Shown: positions 44,340 to 56,077, counted from the stretch's first letter. The stretch is DNA of 64,000 nt from Dryomyza anilis (GCA_951804985.1 OX638133.1:34373963-34437962), one strand, 5' to 3'. Notes: generated from the sequence alone by a model not told the origin. Made by a program: numbers and translations.

Positions 44340-46400
44340 TTCATAAAGATAAGAAGGGAAAAACTTCTAAAATCAAGAAGGTATATAGTGTAATATATAA
44401 TTAAGTAATCGGAAAAATCATTGAGTTTATAAAACAGAGCCACTTAAATAATAAAAAAAAAGTATTTAAGAGCAAATATTCATGATATGCAGAGGTTAAT
44501 ACCTATCTTGAACATGGAGCCGTCTATAATAATGAACGAAACAAGAAGTTTAAAGAGTAATCATAAATTTTAAGAAGTACAGATATTTGCAAGTAAAAAA
44601 AGTAACTAAGAGAAATTTTCGTAATATGCAGAGGTCAAATTCTTCTTTAAGATAAAATCTCAGAGAGAAATGAAAAACTTATATAATCCATTATGGAATC
44701 AAGAAGCACACAGAGTAATATGCAGCAAAACTGAGAAATTCTTGATTTTAGTAAATAAACGCACTTGTATGTCAAAAAAGTAACTAAGAGCAATTTTTCT
44801 TGATATGCACATGCTTATTTCATTCTTATGATATATTTTCAATTCACGGATGTTAAAAAGCTTCTATAATCAAGAAAGAATCAATGAGTATACAGAATAA
44901 TATACAGTTAAACTGAAAAGTTCTTGAAGTTAGGAAACTAAATGGCTTATAAAAAAAAGTAACTAAGAGCAATTTTTCTTGATATGTAAAGGCATATTTC
45001 ATAGCTAAGAAATATTTCCAATGCACGGATGGAAAAAAATCAGAATGAATCAATTAGAATACAGAATAAAATTCAATTAATCGGAAAAATTCTTGAATTT
45101 AGGAAACAAAGTCAAAAAAGAAACAAAGTATAAAAAAAAGTAACTAAGAGCAATTATTCTTGATATGCTAAGGTTACGAAGATAAAAATCTTCTAAAACT
45201 CAAAATGAATCAAGCGTTATTATACACATAAATGGAAAATGTTTGATTTAAAGAACTGAACTGAAAAATCTTGATATTAGAAATTAAAGCCACATGCCCT
45301 AGTAGAAATTTACCCGATTCACCATCGGGAAATGATTGGGTTTACGTTGTGTAAGCCCTATTAGAGAAAATATGATCATTGCCTTTGCATGCCCTTATCA
45401 TGCTTACCATAGTAGGGTTTACATTATCTAAACAGTCAATGTTCCCGATCATAGCTACATTACTTGTTCCTCATAACGAAATTAGCATCAGTCAATGATC
45501 GAGATTAATAAAAGAAACCCTATTATGCTCGGGCTCAGACAAGGCAATTGTCGGGTAAATATTAAAATGGGTAATTGCCCGATCAGTACATAATCATGGC
45601 ATGAGGTCAATACATGATCAGGACACTGCGTTACAAGGACATTATGGGCCTCGTCATATCCCGATCATCTCAAATAATGACATGATCACTTCATGACCAT
45701 GGCCCTACCAAAATTTCTACTAGGGTGCATATCAAAAAAGTAACATAGAGCATTATTTCTTGATGTGCACAGTCTTATGACATATTTCCAATGCACGGAT
45801 GGAAAGAGTTTCTAAAATTCAGAAGGAAGCAATAAGATTACAGAAAAATATACAACTAATTTTGGAATTTAGAAAACAAAGTCAAATGCTTACAAAAAAA
45901 GTAACAAAGAGCAATCTTGATATGCAGATGTTTATAACTTCCCTGTGATATGTTCCGATACACATATGGAAAAAAATCAAGAAGGATTCAATGTACAATA
46001 ATGTACAGTTATACGAACAAATTCTTGATTTTAAGAAACAAATTCACTTGCTTGTAGAAAAAGTAAATCAGAGAAATATTTCCTGATGTGCAAACTTTAA
46101 CGGATGTAAAAAATCATTAGGAATCTGGATTCCTACTGATTTTATACAGAAAATTCTTGAATTTAAGAAACAAAACTACTTGCTTCTAAAAATAGTTACT
46201 AAGAGACATTTTTCTGTATATGCAGAGGTTAATTACTTTACCGATGATAATTTGTATGAACGAAAAGAAAAAAACTTTTTAAATTTCAAAAGGAATAAAT
46301 ACGAAGTAATATACAGTCAATCGAAAAAAGTCTTGATTTTAAGAAACATAGCCACTTGCTTATAAAAATAAGTTAATAAGAGTTTTTGATATGCAAACGG
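44340..46400 (+). repeat. Degenerate tandem array, unit about 140-180 bp
   Basis: AAAAAGTAACTAAGAGCAAT with TTTTCTTGATATGC recurs near 44460, 44600, 44780, 44958, 45140, 45740, 45900, 46060 and 46193. Each is followed by CCAATGCACGGATGGAAA, TCTAAAATCAAGAAG and ATACAG-TAA-C-GAAAA-TTCTTGA-TTTA words. A 429-bp inverted-repeat element interrupts it at 45297-45725. Confidence 0.8.
45297..45725 (+). mobile_element. MITE-4: inverted-repeat element with TG target duplication
   Basis: Both ends read CCCTAGTAGAAATTT (right end in reverse complement), 15 bp of perfect terminal inverted repeat. TG flanks it on both sides (45295-45296, 45726-45727), and removing the element plus one TG restores the array unit. 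The interior is rich in GATCATG and ATGATCGGG words, notably unlike the AT-rich surroundings. It has no open frame of note. Confidence 0.85.
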
Positions 46401-48279
46401 TAATTTTTTCCTTATTAAAAATTGATTAAGACCAGTTGTATTTGACCTATTGATACCAACCTTAACCCCTTTGCGAACTTAACTTAAACTATTGCTAATT
46501 TTTAATAAATACGTTTTATTATTCACTGTGTGTAAAAAAACATATTTTGTTTAACAAAATTTTAATAAATCGATCAACCATCATAAACTTAAAGTGTTTT
46601 AGAAAATTTAACAACTACCTATTTTACTCTAAAATTTTAATATATTTATAGCTTTACCAAATCATTTATGAAAAATACTTAAATTTTCAAAAATTCTTTC
46701 ATCAGTTTTTCAATAAATCAACAAAAGCTTCATAAATATTATATTGCAAGAAAATTAAATTTAAGCCAAAGAACGATTTAACTTCCGCTCGCAATATCCA
46801 GGGAATTCCCCGACCGCACACAAACACACACATCCTTTGGCACTTCACGTCCTGCGTCAGAGTATGTTTTTCCGACTACATCGTCTTCTTATTTTGGGTT
46901 CTGAATTCTTCTAATGCCGCCTGTGCCACCGCCCTAAGCATTTAAAATTCATTTGTGGGTTTTTCAACTTACAACTTCAATTCGCTTCAATCTAATGTTA
47001 AATTCTTAAAAAGTCTCAACGCGCAGCCCACACCCATTTCATCATGTTGTACCCACTGTTGTTGTCTTATTGGATGTGTTGTGTTGTTCTTGTTGTTTTT
47101 TCTATATGTCCTGTTAGCAGCCACAGCACTTTGGCAATACTCTTGGGCATCACCTTTGCCACAATGTTTGGCTTCGTGCTTATTTTATTTTTCCTCAATT
47201 TTTTTTTTGTATATTTTGTTTTATTTTTCTCATTTTTATTTTTGGTTTTATTTTTTATTTCAGTTTCGTTGACTATTTTATATGTTGTATATGTATTTGT
47301 CAGCTGCCTCGCGTTCTCATTTCCCATTTTGTTTAGTATAAAGTTTTGTTTTTTATATCCTTGCACAGGATTTCATCAAATATTTAAGGCGCTGCTCAGC
47401 TTTTAGTACCTGTTGTTCATGTGTGTGTATATTGTATATATGTAAATATTTATATATTTACCATGTAATACATTTTCAGCTGTGCTTCATTTACTCTCCA
47501 AGGATTCGCCAGGATGCGCCTCACAACGTTTGTCAGCGCAACCTGCCACAACTTGTCTGAGTGTCCGTGAGAGACCATTTATTTGTATTATATATTTTTT
47601 TTGTTGGTCAGTTTAGTTGCTATTTTTGCTCTTTTATATTGTCCATCAGTTTGTGTTTGCTTTTGTTTCAATTCATCGTTTTTTTTTTGTTCTTCTTATT
47701 TTATTTCTGTGCTGTGGTCATGAAACAAATAAAATAAATAAAAATACAGCTCTGTCTCAAATCCCGCCTAAGTTTTAAACGTGCTCAACACAAATTCCCT
47801 CGGCTTAGTTGATTCACCTGCGTCGGGGACGGTCATAGTTTGAGTTCATACAACTACCATATATTGTTTCATTGATCGTTTCACTCCTCAGTATTTTACT
47901 GCATTCTCTGCCCTGTAATGGTAGACGGTAAAACGTTATTTAGACGACATTAATAGCCATATAAATATTGTGCTTGTTTAATGTTTTCTTTTTGTTTTTA
48001 TTTATATTTGATTTTGATAACTAAAAAATAATAAAATCATCAACTAATCTATGTAAATACAGAACAAAATGATATTATATATATTTGCTTATATATTTTT
48101 TTTACACGAACATATTTAAATAATTATATTTATAGTAATATTGCTTTTCCATAATGTTTTATATTGTGATCTCTACCGATATTATAGAGTTAACCAATTA
48201 GTCATAACTTCATGCTGATCAGACTTTCTTATAATCATAAAATCTTTTTATTGCAATTATCTTATTGTTCAAAAGATAA
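46401..48279. other. Mixed sequence, mildly GC-richer island, no supported gene
   Basis: Less AT-rich at 46780-47060 and 47480-47920. Two overlapping hydrophobic open frames (46955-47272 and 47044-47406) are T-rich; hydrophobicity follows from TTT/TTA/GTT codons and no family is recognisable. I do not call a membrane protein. Confidence 0.45.
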
Positions 48280-48843
48280 ATTTGAATGTAGTTTATTCTC
48301 AAGTATGCTGTGCCAAAATTGCGTGTTATTTTGTAGGATATTTCTAGTCACAAAAGACAATACCAAAAGGACGAATTTGAAAAATTGAAAATCTTGTCAT
48401 GCCAAAAGGGCGAATCGTTTCGTTTTTTCGCCATAACTTTTTAATGGTATAAGATAAAATAGTGGTTAAAAACATTTATTGTTTGTTTTCAAAGCACCTA
48501 TCGATCTGCATAATTAATTAAAAATATTTTGTCAAACAATAATTTGTTATTTGTTATTTGCAGAAATTTTTTTTTGGAAAAATATTTGTAATTAATAATG
48601 CAAATCGATAGGTGCTTCAAAAACAAACAATAAATGTTTTTACACCACTATTTTATATTATACCATTAAAAAGTTATGGCGAAAAAACGTAACGATTCGC
48701 CCTTTTGGCATGACAAGATTTTCAATTTTTCCTATTTCTTTGTTTTTTTGCTATAATTTTTTATTGGTACAAGATAAAATAGTGGTGTAAAGGTATTTAT
48801 TATTTGTTTTTAAAGCACCTGTCGATGGCATGACAGTGACGAT
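48280..48843. mobile_element. Foldback element copy C
   Basis: Begins TTATTCTCAAGTATGCTGTG (about 60 bp inside the true left end seen in copy A) and includes one full inverted module centred near 48555 and half of a second. It ends GGCATGACAGTGACGAT at 48843, joined directly to a module, so the right terminal region is internally deleted. Confidence 0.78.
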
Positions 48844-48845
48844 GT

Positions 48846-48960
48846 GTATTTAATTTATGTCCGGAAAAAAATGTATTTGTGTTTACAACATTGATTTCTT
48901 ACTGCATTTCTTATCAAATTTTGAATACATTTGCATTCAAATAATTTCATTTTTTATTTA
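48846..48960. repeat. TACTACATTT-family DNA, left of the mariner insertion
   Basis: TTACAACATTGATTTCTTAC with TGCATTTCTTATC and ATACATTTGCATTC resemble the 58.9-59.5 kb units. The family resumes after the mariner at about 50226-50500 (TTTTTACTACATTATG). Confidence 0.5.
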
Positions 48961-50223
48961 AGGACTGCGCCGAATAAAATTGTCCGCTACAAAAATGAAA
49001 AAATCTAGAAATCTAGTATCGAATTTTTATAGAATAAAATATTTTATTTTGCAAATTATTTTTAGATTTAAAAAAAAATACAAAAAAAACAGAAATTAAT
49101 ATTTTTTAATAAAAAGTTTTAATTTTTCCGAACCCCTTCCATTAATGTTGTAATGGTAGTGTCCGACACCCTCACAGCTGCTGAAGACCACTTTCTTTTA
49201 AAGTCTTGAAAGTCTTTGGCCACTTTTTTTGTTGTCTTCATCTCCGTTTTTACTAATGCCCAGTATCTCTCAATCGGCCTGAGTTCTGGACAGTTTGGTG
49301 GATTGGCTTCTCTAGGCACCAAAGTCACTGCATTTTGTTGGATCCACTCTAAGGCCGTTTTGCTGTAGTGACATGAAGCGAGGTCAGGCCAAAAATATGT
49401 GGACACTTCATGTTGGCGTAAAAATGGAAGCAATCTCTTTTGCAAGCATTCCTTCACATATATTTCGCTATTAATTGTACCCGATGTCACGAATGAGCTG
49501 CTCCTTTTTCCACAACTGCAAATTGCCTGCCAAACAAGGAATTTCTTTGGGAATTTTGTCATTTTTTTGATTTGAATTTTTCAGCGACATTTCCTAGAGA
49601 ATCGGCTGTATAAAATTCCTGCCCAGGTAGCTGAGAAAAGTCCGCTAAAACATAAGTTTCGTCGTCAATTATGCAGCAATCGAATTTTTTAAAAAAATCT
49701 TGGTTCAGTTTTTAGCTCGTTGTTTTGCGGTTTCATTCTTGACGGCATTTCTATCCGGAACTTTTTTTACCTTGTACGTCTTCAGCCCAGCTTTTTTCTT
49801 AGTCCTGCGCACGAAAGATTCTGAGCAATCCTCCTTTCTCGCCAATTTCCTTCCGGATATGCTTGGATCTTTCTTGAAAATATTCACAACCTACTTCAAG
49901 TTTTCACGATCAAGTGGGCCTTTGTTTTTACCAGAACCTTTCTTCCGATCAATACTCAGGTCTTCCTTAAAGCGGTTGATAACGCGAGAAATCGTTAGCC
50001 CCTACCAACTAGGTTGTTTTTGAAAAATTTTAATTATATTTTCTCGCACTTCCACTTCGTTTGCCATTTTCGCGTTAAATAAATTTTGTATTGACTATAA
50101 CTGACACAAATTATTTTCTGCCATTTAATTCAGAGCTACTATGATCAAATTTTTTTAATTTGAATCTTGCAAAAGCACATTATGGGAAGATATGTAACGG
50201 ACAATTTTATTCGACGCAGTCCT
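48961..50223 (-). mobile_element. Tc1/mariner element, DD37E type, defective copy
   Basis: Terminal inverted repeats read AGGACTGCG(C/T)CGAATAAAA then TTGTCCG(C/T)TACA at both ends, flanked by TA (48959-48960, 50224-50225). The 1263-bp length suits the family. It is about 33 bp shorter than the sister copy at 60136-61431, mainly from a deletion in the first helix-turn-helix. It inserted into TACTACATTT-family repeat DNA. Confidence 0.93.
49119..50067 (-). pseudogene. Broken DD37E transposase
   Basis: The gene would bind its own element's ends and cut and paste it. Fragments are readable on the minus strand. There is a start region near 50067 with a deletion removing most of the first helix-turn-helix, then a second DNA-binding helix region (SGRKLARKEDCSESFVRR) at 49705-49887. 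A one-base deletion after RAK gives an early stop. The DDETY catalytic block lies in another frame near 49660. A run of seven A then breaks the frame again before MTKFPKKFLVWQ. The catalytic part (49119-49562) has PDLASCHYS and RPIERYW, with 37 residues between the second D and the E. It cannot make a working enzyme. Confidence 0.9.
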
Positions 50224-50860
50224 TATTTATACGTGTTTAACTGATAAAGTACAACATTTTTTTTAATTTTTACTACATTATGTATATATTTAACTTCAAG
50301 AAAATGTAAAAATTAACTACAAGTTCATTTAATTTTACTACATTCTGCATTTATTTCAAATATCTCTCAAAATAGATTATTTATATTAATAATTTAATTT
50401 CAAGATAAATGAAAAATATTCCTTCATATGGATTTATTTTTACTATATAATTTATTTTTACTATGTATACTAACTGGAAATCTTCGTCCATTTACCATAA
50501 AAAAATTGAGATTGTTATTCGTTATTTATTCCAACACAATTGAATAATTCAAATTATTTTATTTATAGATTTTAGATCATTTTTGAAGTCATTTTTTGTC
50601 ATTTTTGGTGTTATTTTAGTCATCAAAATCCGATATTCAATATTATAATTTTCTATATATTATAATTTTACTTTTTTATTAAAAATGTTAACTCATAAAA
50701 TATATTATATCATTTTTCAAATGTTTAAATCAATTGCAGTATATTTAATCTTTGGCACAAACACTGCGCTTCATTTGCTAAGGAAACAAAACTAAATTCA
50801 ATTATTTCGGCTGCACATAAACTAATTTCGTTGCTCTTCTTATTTTTAATTTATTTAGCC
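50224..50860. repeat. TACTACATTT-family fragment and AT-rich filler
   Basis: TTTTTACTACATTATGTATA and AATTTTACTACATTCTGCAT up to about 50500 continue the repeat interrupted by the mariner. The remainder is AT-rich with no feature. Confidence 0.45.
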
Positions 50861-51470
50861 AGCCACTGGCTCATGTCCGTTCGTCCTGCCTGACTACAGG
50901 ACGTTGTTAAGTAACTGAAGAAGTCATTTGCAACGCGCGCTGACGCTCAGTGCTCAGTGTTAATGCAAATGGAATTAAATCTAATTTAATTTGTTAAAAA
51001 TAAAATTTGCCAAAGGACATTTTATGCGCTATCCAGCCAAGCCAAGTAGCACAAGAGCAATACGAAAACCTAAAATAGAGTACCAAAGAAAGACTAAATA
51101 AATGACAGAATGCCAAAGCGAAACTTAGATATACAATGTTGACATAACTGACTACAGTTGACTGTGATGATGGCAAACACATTAAAGAATTGTGCAAAAC
51201 TTTAAATGTTTGTAGCAAGCATCTTTTATTTATTATGCAAGAAATGGAAGGTAATATTTATATAAATTACGTGAATTAGCAATTTAATTATGTGAGGTAA
51301 TTTTAAATTTACATTAAATATTTTTACAATACATAAAAACTAAAGAAGTCAACATTATTATATTTACTGTGTAAAAAGTAATATGTATTAATGAATATTG
51401 ATTCATTTAATACTATTTATTTGTTTAATTTAAATATGTATTTTATATTTCATGCAGCAAAACAAAGGCT
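50861..51470. other. Small less AT-rich island, no supported gene
   Basis: GC-richer around 50870-50960 and 51010-51180. The minus-strand frame 50994-51218 has no known domain. Confidence 0.4.
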
Positions 51471-51479
51471 CTTTCAAAC

Positions 51480-51810
51480 ATAAATGTTGCGGAAATAACA
51501 ATATGTTTGTATCACTATGTTAGAATAATTTTAATGTTATTATAAATCATAGAAACAACATTATTTTTATATTCAAACTACAACAAAAAATAAAAAATAT
51601 TTCAAGCGAAACATTTATATATTCAAAATCAAATTTGTTTTATAAAGATCTAAACATAAATATGTTTCCAGAGAAACAAATTATTGTTTTAGTCGAAAAA
51701 TATATTACAAGCGAAACATTAATATATTCAAAATCAAACTTGTTTTACAAAGACCTAAATATAAATATGTTTGCAGAAAAACAAATTATTGTTTTAGTCG
51801 AAAAAGCAAA
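51480..51810 (+). repeat. 105-bp tandem duplication within an AT-rich repeat
   Basis: AAGCGAAACATTTATATATT (51604) recurs 105 bp later (51709), and the copies remain very similar through TTATTGTTTTAGTCGAAAAA. The open frame 51635-51832 simply reads both copies. Upstream GGCTCTTTCAAACATAA resembles the R3 tip. Confidence 0.8.
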
Positions 51811-52139
51811 TAGATTTTTAAATGAATTATAATCCAAATAAAAATTAAATGAATTCCTGGAAATAAATAATTTAACATTTTTATTTTTTTTAATATTTCT
51901 AAATGCAATTATTAATAATTCTATATCTCTACTGTATAGAAATACTACATTGAAATATATATATACTAGCTGGACCCGTGCACGACTCGTGCCAAGATTT
52001 TCTGAATTCAAAGATATGGAGCGATTTTATTAATATAAAAAACATTTTATTATTTATATGAGGGGCCCGTGCTTAGCTGTTGAAATTTTTTTATTCGTTT
52101 TATAAATGTGGTAACCAAATAATTCTCCGCCAAAACAAC

Positions 52140-52345
52140 TTTTCTCAAAGACAATTTTTTCTCAGACTGCGCTTCTCCGCAGAATTATTCCCAGTAGAAA
52201 TCTTCCACGTAAAATCCACATAGAACGTTTCCCGTAGAATTCTCAACGTAGAATTCATCCCGGTAGAATTGTTCCCGGTAGAATTCTTTCCCGTAGAATT
52301 CTTTCCCGTAGAATTCTTCCCCGTAGAGTTTTCCCAGTAGAAGTT
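52140..52345 (+). repeat. 15-bp minisatellite, CCCGTAGAATTCTTT type
   Basis: About 11 imperfect copies, purest around 52260-52330 (CCCGTAGAATTCTTT). It changes within one unit, near CCAGTAGAAGTTTTAGTG, into the next array of equal period. Confidence 0.85.
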
Positions 52346-53720
52346 TTAGTGTGGTGGGTTTTAATGTCGTAAGTTTCGGTGTAGTGAGTTTAGATGTGGT
52401 GAATTTTGGAGTGGTGAGTTTAATTGTGGTTAGTTTTGGTGTGGTGAGTTTTTGTGTGTTGAGTTTTAGTGTGGTGAATTTGAGTGTGGTGAGTTTAAGT
52501 GTGGTGTTTTTAAGTGTGGTGAGTTTTAGTGTGGTTAATTATAGTGTAGTGGGTTTTAGTGTGGTGAATTTTAATGTGGCGTGTTTTAGTGTGGCGTGTT
52601 TTAGTGTAGCGAGTTTTAGTGTGGTGAATTTTATTGTGGTGAGTTTTAGTGTAGTGAATTTCAGGGTGGTGAGTTTTAGTGTGGTTAATTATAGTGTAGT
52701 GGGTTTTAGTGTGGTGAATTTTAGTGCGGTGAGTTTTAGTGTGGTAAGTTTTAGTGTATCGAAATTTGAGTGTAGTGAGTTTTAATATGGTGAGTTTAAA
52801 AGTGGTGAATTTTAATGTGGTGAAATTTTAGTGTAGTGAGTTTTAGTGTGGTGAGTTTTAGTGTGGTGAAATTTTAGTGTGGTGAGTTTTAGTGTGGTCA
52901 ATTTTAGTGTGTTGAATTTTTGTGTGGTGAGTTTTAGTGTGGTGAGTTTTAGTGTGGTGAGTTTTAGTGTGGTAAGTTTTAGTGTGGTGAGTTATGGTAT
53001 GGTGAGTTTAAATGTGGTGAGTTTTAGTGTTGTGAATTTTAGTGCGTTGAGTTTTAGTGTGGCGACTTTTGGGTATAGTGAGTTTTAGTGTGATGAGTTT
53101 TAATGTGGAGAAATTTTAGTGTGGTGAGTTTTAGTGTGGTGAATTTTAGTGTGGTGAGTTATAGTGTGGTGAAATTTTAGTGTGGTGGGTTTTAGTGTGG
53201 TGAATTTTATTGTGTTGAATTTTTGTGTGGTGAGTTTAAGTGTGGTGAGTTTTAGTGTGGTGAGTTTAAGTGTGGTGAGTTTAAGTGTGGTGAGTTTTAG
53301 TGTGGTGAGTTTAAGTGTGGTCAGTTTAAGTGTGGTGAGTTTTAGTGTGGTGAGTTTTAGTGTGGTGAGTTTTTGTGTGGTGAGTTTTAGTGTGGGGAGT
53401 TGTAGTGTGGTGAGTTTTAGCGTGGTGAGTTTTAGTGTGGTGAATTTTAGTGTGGTGAGTTTTAGTGTGGTGAGTTTAAGTGTGGTGAGTTTTAGTGTGG
53501 TGAGTTTTTGTGTGGTGAGTTTTAGTGTGGTGAGTTTTAGTGTGGTGAGTTTTTAAGTGGTGAGTTTTAGTGTGGAGAGTTTTAGTGTGGTGAGTTTTAG
53601 TGTGGTGAATTTCAGTGTGATGAATTATAGTGTGGTGGGTTTTAGTGTGGTTAATTTAAGGGTGAATTTTAGTGTGGTGAGTTTTAGTTTGGTTAATTTT
53701 AGTGTGGTGAGTTTGTTTTT
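52340..53720 (+). repeat. 15-bp minisatellite, AGTGTGGTGAGTTTT type
   Basis: About 90 copies of a unit that is almost free of C on this strand. Common variants are GTGAATTTT and GTGAGTTTA, with occasional 14- or 16-bp units. The 15-bp period keeps frames open and gives a VVSFS-like peptide repeat (52351-53883 in several frames). Strong G/T strand bias and lack of a gene context argue that this is a satellite, not a protein. Confidence 0.93.
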
Positions 53721-53765
53721 CTTTTTCTTTCCTTTTTTTGTTTTTCATTTAGTTTGGATTGTGGT

Positions 53766-54340
53766 TTTATGTGTTTGGTTTTGTTTTTGTATTTTTGCTT
53801 TTGTTTTGTGTTGTGCTTTTGCTTTTTTGTTTTTAATTTTTTTTTTGTATATGAGTTTTTGGTTTCATGTTCGTTGCTGGTGAAAGTGCCGAGTTATATC
53901 ATGTTTAGGTTGCATGGAGGTGCCACGCCTCTTTGCCCAATCCCGCCCATGTATAGCCTATCATTCCTTCCAGACCATACCGCATCTGTGGTAAAAATTT
54001 CAAGACAATCGGATCAGCCGTTTAGACGGAGAAGCGGAACAAACGTGATTGCTTTTGTTTTTGTATTTTTGCTTTTGTTTTGTTTTGTGCTTTTGGTTTT
54101 TTGTTTTTAATTTTTTTTGTGTATTTGAGTTTTTTGTTTCATGTTCGTAGCTGGTGAAAGTGCCGAGTTATATCGTATTGAAAGTTTAGGTTGTATGGGA
54201 GGTGCCACGCCTCTTTGTCCAATCCCGCCCATATATAGTCTATCATTCCTTCCAGACCATACCGCATCTGTGGTAAAAATTTCAAGGAAATCGGATCAGC
54301 CGTTTAGACGGAGAAGCGGAACAAATGTACAAACGTACAA
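53766..54340 (+). repeat. About 280-bp tandem duplication at the element's 3' side
   Basis: TTTTTGCTTTTGTTTTG at about 53792 and 54066, GAAAGTGCCGAGTTATATC, GGTGCCACGCCTCTTTG and GATCAGCCGTTTAGACGGAG each occur twice in the same order. The copies differ by a few substitutions and small indels. Confidence 0.9.
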
Positions 54341-54372
54341 ACGGACAAACGTACAAACGTACAAACGAACAA
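54325..54372 (+). repeat. GTACAAAC short tandem repeat
   Basis: Six or so 8-bp units (TACAAACG, with GACAAACG and AACAAACA variants) close the composite element, a typical tail for this repeat class. Confidence 0.85.
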
Positions 54373-54399
54373 ACAGATTTATTATATTAATAGGATGTT

Positions 54400-54725
54400 G
54401 GGGATTATTGATTCAAAATGACCTGATCATGTCTTGTAACAGCTGGTGTTATGACAAGAAAGAAATTTACTGATTATTTCCCGTCGAATAATTTCTACAA
54501 TGGTATTACGGTTTATTTTCTGCATTAAACATGTCGTCATTTTTTGTATAACTGTTAAAAAGTTCCCTACATATCTCCATATTTTGTAAAATGTACTTTA
54601 CTATAACGTCAAATAAATTAAAATGAAGTATACTTTGGGAATATGAAAAAAAAAAAAAATTGATTATTTTAATTGCGATTAATTTATCTTTTTGTTTTTA
54701 TTTATTATTTCTTAGAAACAGGAAG
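54400..54725. other. AT-rich spacer
   Basis: No feature recognised. Confidence 0.35.
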
Positions 54726-54729
54726 CAAA

Positions 54730-55300
54730 CTGATACGACTCAAGAAGAATATTCACGATTACTATTTTGACAGCCACGAATTTAAATTGTGCAACTCAGA
54801 AAGGACTTCAATTCTTCGACTCAAGTAGATTATTTGCTATTATTACTTATTTGAGAGCCATTGACTTTTCTTCTGTGATTCAAGAAGAATATTCATGAAT
54901 ACATACAAGATTTTAGCCGGCTGGGGCCGGCTAAATACAAGATAGTCAAGAATTTAATTTCTGCGATTCAAGAATAATATATCAAATTTCTTCGAATCAA
55001 GAAGAATAATCGGAATTACCTTATTATTACTTGGGTATTTAAATTCTCCGAATATAGAAAGTTATTCGCAATATCTTTTCTATAGCTACATACAAATTTA
55101 TAAACTCTTGAAGAAGACTAACGATAATTTTTTGATAGCCTGAACTTCTGCGATTCAAGAAGAAAATTCGTGAATACATTTATGATAGTCACGAACTTAA
55201 CTTCTGCATTTCAACAATTTGTTAGAGCCAATTTCTTAGAGTCAAAAGGAATATTCGCGATTCTTTTTTTGTTCGAATCAAGAAGAACATTTTCTATAAC
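54730..55300 (+). repeat. Degenerate tandem array of GATTCAAGAAGAATATTC words
   Basis: TCAAGAAGAATATTC-like words recur about every 60-80 bp (54738, 54878, 54966, 54994, 55153, 55270), often with GATAGCCACGAATTTAACTT and TTCTGCGATTCAAGAAG. Loosely akin to the 0.6-2.3 kb array. Confidence 0.6.
54912..54934. mobile_element. 23-bp GC-rich palindromic insertion with target duplication
   Basis: TTTAGCCGGCTGGGG and CCGGCTAA sit between two copies of ATACAAGAT (54903-54911, 54935-54943). The insert contains the perfect inverted repeat TAGCCGGC/GCCGGCTA with a TGGG loop. Its GGCCGGCT matches the junction word at the 5' end of SINE-A (about 919-926), so it may be an extremely truncated SINE event. 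Confidence 0.5.
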
Positions 55301-56075
55301 TTTTTTTATTATCACGATATGATTTGGATTTCTTGTGTATTTTTCCCCCTCTGTATAGATATCAAACATACAATTTTAGGTGGTTTATGGAGTTTTCGAG
55401 AAGAATATTTTTGGCGCCAGCGGTGACAAACAAGCATATTGTCATCACCTGCTGTTGCAGCTCCTTTAACAGTTTATTTTCGAATAATTCATTTCATTTT
55501 CTTTTATCTCTTATTTTTCTGTTAGAATTTTTTCACTATTACTTGGCAGCGCGCGCACATCTAACTGGCAGCCATCGTAGCTGCCATTTGTCTTAATAAA
55601 GTTTGCACCTTCTTGGCTCAAATGTTCAGCTAGTTGTTGCTATTTTCCGAGATTTTTACAGTCAACATCAACTCGACAGTTGTCATTGTTCTGTGCCAAG
55701 TATTAGTAGTTGAGTAGCTGTCTCATTTGTTGACTCGTTCTGACTCGCTTTCGTTGCTTGCCATTGTCCTTTATAATGTTTTGTTTTATTTCATTATTTG
55801 GATTATTTTTTCATTGTCATCTGCTGCATGTTGCTGCTGCTGTTGCTGCTTCAACTTGGATTTATTTATGATACTTACTTGACCCAGTTAAGCTATTACG
55901 AAGTATTAGGGATTTAAAAAGTTTTTACTGACAAAGAAAATTTAAATATTTTTTTAATGATGTTTTTAATTAGTATTTGTGGCATTTCTAATTAAGGTAA
56001 CTTTAGGTGCAATTAAAAGGTATGCATTTAAAAATAAAAATTTCAAGAAATTGAAACTTAATACATAAAGGGTTT
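55301..56075. other. Mixed sequence, no supported gene
   Basis: Less AT-rich at 55400-55870, with a CTGCTG-type run (TTGCTGCTGCTGTTGCTGCT near 55829). No exon could be argued. Confidence 0.4.
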
Positions 56076-56077
56076 TT

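Larger units (their letters stand above)
51964..54394 (+). mobile_element. Composite dispersed element enclosing two minisatellites
   Basis: The left end ACTAGCTGGACCCGTGCACG and the right part (AATCGGATCAGCCGTTTAGA, AGCGGAACAAA, then TACAAAC repeats and TTATTATATTAATAGGA) resemble the two ends of a class of dispersed repeats common in arthropod genomes. I recall the pattern but cannot assign the element class without a database. Everything between, including the two 15-bp arrays, would then be internal. No reverse transcriptase or transposase was found. Confidence 0.5.

Noticed and set aside
46955..47406. Possible small membrane protein
   Set aside because: T-rich DNA gives Phe/Leu/Val-rich hydrophobic frames; two overlapping frames look equally hydrophobic and no family is recognisable.
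52351..53883. Open frames of VVSFS-type peptide repeats
   Set aside because: A 15-bp repeat automatically keeps a frame open; single-base indels shift it, and the DNA shows extreme strand bias typical of a minisatellite.
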